Position numbers and translations under genes: made by a program. This document shows, piece by piece, positions 59,352 through 64,000 of a stretch of 64,000 nucleotides of DNA. Position 1 is the stretch's first letter; every line of letters begins with the position of its first letter. Under the pieces are notes generated by a model. The model saw only the letters and a list, made by a program, of their open reading frames with translations, was not told where the DNA came from and did no database searches. Location of the stretch: contig OY821748.1 of the NCBI GenBank assembly GCA_963682055.1, positions 1,431,001 through 1,495,000 on the forward strand, in the 5' to 3' direction. This stretch comes from Primula veris (Eukaryota; Streptophyta; Magnoliopsida; Ericales; Primulaceae).

Positions 59352-60362
59352 CACTGGGATTGAAAATTTGGTGGGAGGGTAATGGTAACTAGTGGCAAGT
59401 TCAGCACTATTAATAATAAGTACCCAAGTGTTACTTCTGCAAGTGAGGCGATTTTGCGTGTTTTTCACCTAACTCCGAGTCATTCCCCAAAACGCCCTCA
59501 TTTTTCTTTCTTCAACCAAGTTATAGATTAGCCTATGAAACATGAGAAAATATGACTACATCATTATATCAGCAATTCAGCATACAGGATGAGAAGGTAA
59601 TTTTAAGTTGATCACAAGTTATTGCTCTATCAACTAGAAGCGTGCACATGAAATTTGTCTCAACAAATTTCGAAGCCTTTTATTCACAAAGAAAGCATGG
59701 GTTTACATGCATGTGTGTGCATTATTATTCTTATCTTTTGGATTTTCTATTATTCCATCTCTTTGAAAGTTGGGGAGAAGGTTACTTATATCAATGACAA
59801 TTTGTATATGCGCAAAGTACTTCTTTGGAACATATTTACTAGTACTGAACATGAAATGTTTTTCCAGTTCTAGAAAAAAGGTTCTTTTGAGCAACTCGTT
59901 TGAGTAGTCATTACTGAAACAATTTTTTGTCTAAACTTTCAGAAATTATAAGATAATATAAGAAGTAAGATCAATACTGATAAAAATAATATCAGATCTG
60001 CAGATCATTTCGCCTAGTGAGGGAGTTATGTCACTTTTAAGTTGTCAACGTTGGGAGTTACATATGCATTCTGCGGCGTTGATACTTATCAAGTGAGCTA
60101 AGCACAAGTTGAGTACCAGAAGCAAAAGAGTAGTCTAATAAACATCAAAAAATGGTATACCAGGTTGAGATTCAGCTCAAATCGACACGATACAACATTG
60201 TCACTCAAAATCTTACTTCATCAGTTTGGTGTAGCTTACCAAATAGCCTTACTATTACAGGAAAGTAGGCCACCCATATCACTACTAAGTATATAATTAT
60301 CCATAGAGTACATAACTATTTATGCCCCTTTTAGACCTCGAACAAACACTATAGCTAGTGCT
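59352..60362. other. Spacer between divergent LTPG genes
   Basis: Shared upstream region for a minus-strand and a plus-strand LTPG gene. No further coding segment recognised; frames at 59655-59873 and 59703-59894 are overlapping artefacts. Confidence 0.45.
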
Positions 60363-60372
60363 TATAAAAAAA
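60363..60372 (+). promoter_or_regulatory. TATA box of LTPG-like gene 3
   Basis: TATAAAAAAA lies about 80 bp before the ATG at 60445, a normal plant spacing for a short leader. Confidence 0.5.
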
Positions 60373-60444
60373 ATTGTACCAGCAGTCGAGAAGTTAAGTT
60401 CCTAGTAATCAGACACAAACTTTAGTAAACACTCGTTAGAAATT

Positions 60445-60717
60445 ATGGCATCATCAACTTGGGCTTTTCCAATGGGCCTAGTATTCATCCTCGTGAGCCT
60501 ATTCGAGCCCAGTGCCAAGGCCCAGTCCGGGTGCACCAATGTGCTCATTAGTATGGCCTCATGCCTAAACTATGTCACAGGGAGCTCATCGAACCCCTCT
60601 TCTTCGTGTTGCTCTCAGCTCTCTAGCGTGGTTCAATCTGAGCCACAATGTCTGTACACCGCACTCAATGACGGTGGTAAAACTCTGGGGATTAATATAA
60701 ACCTGCAACCAAAATAA
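60445..60717 (+). pseudogene. Truncated LTPG-like gene 3 lacking the last cysteines
   Basis: 90 residues, one exon. An intact signal peptide (ending AKAQ) is followed by SGC(30), SC(40), CC(55-56) and QC(69), clearly the LTPG5-type eight-cysteine domain and close to gene 4 at 63027. Two faults: the CxC motif reads CLY, losing Cys 6 (Tyr 71), and the frame stops at LQPK just after GININ, where relatives continue to the seventh and eighth cysteines. Four disulphides cannot form, so lipid binding is doubtful. Gene 4 has an intron after LNYIQG; here the same position reads straight through, so the intron is absent. The promoter-like TATA box upstream suggests it may still be transcribed. A pseudogene is most likely; a functional short secreted peptide is the alternative. 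Confidence 0.75.
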
Positions 60718-61802
60718 TACTATCTGATAACCTTTCAATTTACTACCCTTTTTCTTCTGGCGGAAATTATTATGCTAGAAATTGCACATATAAGGTGGAT
60801 ACCCCAAGTTACAAGCAAGTTCAAAATATAGACTTAACTTAAGCAAAATTGCACGGACTAAATAAAAGAAGTGGATACAATAGAAAACGTAAAACAGAAA
60901 TACACACAATAATTTCAAGATGTAGCGTCTAATAAGATTGATAAACTTGAAGATTTTACTTTTGGCTCTGTATTAACAATAAGAGAGATTTGAGATGCGG
61001 GATCTTGAAGATAATATTATCATTTTCTCAAATTTTCTTTTAAAACTAATCTCATTATCTGGTCACCTCATGATCTATCTTGTTATTGACCAAATAGGTT
61101 AACACTCTTTTTTACCTCTTGATATTTTAACATTGAGCTAATGCCATCTTTTTCTGGAATATGTAGGATCCGAAACACAGACAATCGATCTTCTCATGCA
61201 TGGACAGTTCTTAATCAATAAGTTTGACAAACATCTAAAGCTTGAAATTGGTTTCATGGAAGTAACGTGAAAGTAGGAACTTCCATGTTGATTAAACATC
61301 AGACAGTACTTCATTAATTTACATGTGTGGTTTGTACAAATATGTTCAAATCCAAATCTAGGAGATTTCGCAAAATCCACAATAGCGAAAGCGGACAGGG
61401 AAATGTTAGAACATGATCGCTAAATGTTTGAACAAACACAATTACTTCAAATAACTGTAATTAAATACCAACGACATGGTGAATGTACGTAATTATTGGA
61501 AAAATTAATATTAACCAACCAAAAGAATCTCGCTCAGCCGGCCACTTGTTTTACTGTATAACCGGACGAGCTTAAAGAGAAAATTAATATCCAGATATAT
61601 GTTACAGGGCTGTTTCATTAATTACATTTTTAAAGCTTAAGTTATTAGCTGTTTCATCGTGTTTGACAAACCACGTAAAAAGCTGAGAATTTATCTGGTT
61701 CTGTGGCCTAAACCATTTATTCAGAAAACTCAATTAAAGCTTATTTTCTTAAAAGTTGCAGTGGAACCAACCCAATGTCGATATACATAGTTTAAAAACC
61801 GA
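60718..61802. other. Intergenic, no gene recognised
   Basis: The minus-strand frame at 61138-61380 (80 residues, Cys-rich) has no recognisable family pattern or signal peptide, and I do not support it. Confidence 0.4.
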
Positions 61803-61804
61803 TA

Positions 61805-62603
61805 CAGTAAAACCTCTGTAAATTACTCAATCCGTTTCCAATTAATTTTACTTTACGAAAATACGTGTAATTTTAACCGGCTTATAACATGTATCAAAAT
61901 TGTCGAAATGAAATTTTTTAAAATTAAATCATATAATTTAATGTTTGAACTATATGATTAACTTTTGAAAATTTTCATTCCGACAATTTTGATACAAGTT
62001 ATTGGCTGATCAAAATTACACGTAGTTTCGTAGTGTACAATTAATTGGGAACGGAAGGATGGGACTATAGAAATTTATTAATTTAAAGAGCTATTAATTA
62101 ATAGATTAATTCATTATTATTATTATTTTTTTAAATAGGTTTTTATCAATTCAATAAATATACTGGTTAATACTAAAATAAAACTCATTATATATTACTA
62201 ATATTACTCGTTAAACTCGTTAATAAAGTTTAATACACTACTTCACTTACTAAAATATAAATTTGTTACATCGTAAACCGTGCAGTAAACTAATAAAATA
62301 TATTAATACACTAAACTAGGCATGAGTTGCAAGTATATTTAAATTTTAAGAGTAATCAAGTGAATATAGAGTCATATTTCATAAAATAGTCATAGTAATG
62401 TTTGTCACTTTTAACAATTATTAATTTATGATTTTGCAATGATAATATATTTATATAAATATTTTTCAAAATTTTATTATCTTATTAATTTATCAAAATT
62501 AGTCATTTTTTACATTAATTGGACCAAATCGGAACCAAAAAGAAATATATTATTTCACGAAGTTTATTAATTTACCGATTATTAAATTATAGAGGTTCTA
62601 GTG
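61805..62603. mobile_element. Emigrant/pogo-like MITE carrying a nested Stowaway-like MITE
   Basis: Ends CAGTAAAACCTCTGTAAATT and AATTATAGAGGTTCTAGTG, with TA at 61803-61804 and 62604-62605. About 20 bp inside the left end, a second element begins (see 61824-62064). Without the insert the host element would be about 560 bp. The right subterminal region (GAAGTTTATTAATTTACCGA) resembles that of the pogo-like element at 55239. Confidence 0.75.
61824..62064. mobile_element. Stowaway-like MITE, copy 6, nested
   Basis: Starts TACTCAATCCGTTTCC and ends near GGGAACGGAAGGATGGG. It is a long imperfect palindrome with TTTACGAAAATACGTGTAAT and its complement. It is inserted within the left end of the pogo-like element at 61805. 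Confidence 0.75.
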
Positions 62604-62928
62604 TATATGTTATTCATTGAGAGAATATGATGCTTTAAAACGTGTGAAAGAAACATATTTGACACCTTGAAATAGTGGCTAAACAATAATACTATTACTA
62701 ATTGTAAGTAACAGTTGTTCACCAGCATAACTAATCTTCACCAAAGTAATAAACAAGTCTCAAGTAATATTAAAATGATACTAATTGTCTATTGATCAGC
62801 ATAACTGAACCAAGTTTTTAATTGTCTAAATACTAACAAATAACAATACATTATTTTCCCAATTTGAAAACTGATGAGTAGGAAAATTTGGTCACCCATA
62901 AAACTCTTCTACATTTGACTCTTCATCC

Positions 62929-62936
62929 TATATAAA
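62929..62936 (+). promoter_or_regulatory. TATA box of LTPG-like gene 4
   Basis: TATATAAA, about 90 bp upstream of the start codon at 63027. The leader in between contains ACAACACTCATCAATCTCAT, part of which is repeated just before the ATG. Confidence 0.65.
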
Positions 62937-63026
62937 CAAAGTACCAATAAAACAACACTCATCAATCTCATAGCACCATATACATTCAATACATTATACA
63001 TACATCTCATTTCACAACACTCATCA

Positions 63027-63470
63027 ATGGCGGGTCGAAGAGCCGAGACATTTTTATCTCTCGCCTTAGTGGCGGTGCTCTGCATTGGAGCAAGGGCACA
63101 ATCGTCAAGTTGCACCAATACGCTAGTTAGCTTATCCCCTTGCCTAAATTACATTCAAGGTAACTCATGATATGCTTGCTAGTGAGCCTTTCACCTTGTT
63201 TTTAATTATGTATGAATAATTCAAATTGTAAACTGTAATAAATTTTTCAAGAAAAATAAACACCATGAGTGTATTATACAGGTAATTCATCAAAGCCATC
63301 ATCTGGATGCTGCTCACAGCTCGCTATCGTGGTTAAGAACCAACCGCAGTGCCTGTGCCAGGTCATAAGCGGCGGTGGCTCGAACCTTGGTGTTCAAGTT
63401 AACCAGACTCAGGCTATGGCTTTACCTGGCGCTTGTAATGTTCAGACACCGGAAGCTAGCCGTTGCAAAG
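63027..63470 (+). CDS. GPI-anchored lipid-transfer protein (LTPG5-like) 4, partial at the right edge
   Basis: Exon 1 is 63027-63159 and exon 2 is 63282-63470, with GT-AG junctions (CAAG|GTAACT, TACAG|GTAATT; AAAG|GTAAGA). Together they encode 107 complete codons and end in phase 1, so at least one more exon (Ser/Pro linker and GPI signal) lies beyond position 63470, probably outside the window. Signal peptide [20 protein letters not shown] to GARAQ. The complete eight-cysteine motif is SSC, SPC, GCC, QCLC, GAC, SRC. The run [20 protein letters not shown] is typical of the LTPG5/At3g22600 group. Role inferred from family: extracellular lipid binding, often linked to cuticle, suberin or defence. 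The frame cannot extend usefully past 63470 because intron sequence reaches a stop at 63485. Confidence 0.9.
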
Positions 63471-64000
63471 GTAAGAAAACATACTAGGGGGCTTTTTCCG
63501 GCATTGTTATACTGAGTGAGTCGAGGACCCAAAAAAATATTTCTTAACGTTTTGTATGTTTGGTAAAATAAAATATCTAATGAACTTCCTAAGAAGTATT
63601 CTTCAAAAAAGGTCCAATTAGAGAAGTCCGAATTTGGATTTTGGATACTTCACCAACATCCCCTTTTGGTTAATTCTCGAAAGTGCAAATTAAAACAACA
63701 ATTTAACGGTTTTCTCTCTAATCAGTCTTTCGCATACCATTTTTTGTGGTTAATTACATGCGATAAAATTGTGTAGTAAAATTCTTACATCCTACATGTG
63801 GATATTATTTGAACAAAGGAAACTCATTCAAGCAGGATTTTGGTTACAATGCAATTTCTAGCAATGATGAAAGATGAGTTGATATATTAGTAAAGGTAAA
63901 ATAGCAAAATAAGAATTATGGTAATCGGGTTTGTTTGTATGCCATTAATTGCTATATTATTTGACTCCTGCAAACAGGATAATTAGCTAAACATGTTCAA
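63471..64000 (+). other. Second intron of LTPG-like gene 4, open at the edge
   Basis: Begins with a consensus donor (GTAAGA). A possible acceptor (CTGCAAACAG, to 63978) is followed by GATAATTAG, which would stop at once in phase, so the next real exon probably lies outside the window. Confidence 0.55.

Noticed and set aside
1..64000. CRISPR array, operon or other prokaryotic system
   Set aside because: The sequence is plant nuclear DNA; the regular repeats seen are transposon arrays, microsatellites or duplicated intron segments.

Overview
This is nuclear DNA from a flowering plant. The evidence is AT-rich intergenic sequence, GT-AG introns of 0.09 to 4.4 kb, and genes typical of land plants: a P-class PPR protein, a C7 Raf-like kinase, RDM1, an SDE3-type helicase and GPI-anchored lipid-transfer proteins. 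Gene content and order point to a eudicot. I cannot name the species; an asterid is only a guess.

Layout, left to right. 1-5.1 kb: intergenic, with MITEs and small duplications. 5.1-9.5 kb (+): Raf-like MAPKKK of the MRK1/CBC type, six coding exons. 10.2-12.9 kb (-): RDM1, two coding exons, convergent with the kinase. 13.6-14.0 kb: a large foldback repeat. 14.3-15.9 kb (+): intronless PPR gene. 15.9-17.7 kb (+): a shrunken pseudogene copy of the 5-phosphatase gene that lies further right. 17.7-29.7 kb: gene-poor, with tandem repeats, CACTA-like MITEs and a possible LTR. 30.3-34.0 kb (+): CVP2/CVL1-type inositol polyphosphate 5-phosphatase, ten coding exons, one intron GC-AG. 37.3-43.6 kb (+): proteasome beta-2 (PBD1) subunit, with a 4.4-kb first intron full of degenerate repeats and two datable hAT MITE insertions. 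45.2-53.5 kb (+): SDE3-like RNA helicase with a WG-rich (AGO-hook-like) tail. 54.6-63.5 kb: a cluster of four lipid-transfer-protein (LTPG) genes, two on the minus strand, one truncated, and one running off the right edge.

The gene set matches, from memory, neighbourhoods of the Arabidopsis genome: At3g22600-At3g22750 (LTPG, PBD1, PPR, RDM1, Raf kinase), At4g14780-At4g14815 (Raf kinase, PBD2, LTPG) and At1g05450-At1g05470 (LTP, SDE3, CVP2). The window therefore looks like one ancestral block that was later split among Arabidopsis paralogous segments.

The genes do not form one pathway. The thematic links are two RNA-silencing factors (RDM1 in RNA-directed DNA methylation, SDE3 in post-transcriptional silencing) and a tandem LTPG family. 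I found no convincing undescribed system. The most informative novelties are the hAT MITE family carrying CCGAAA arrays with exact 8-bp target duplications, the internally deleted 5-phosphatase copy, and the altered LTPG genes.
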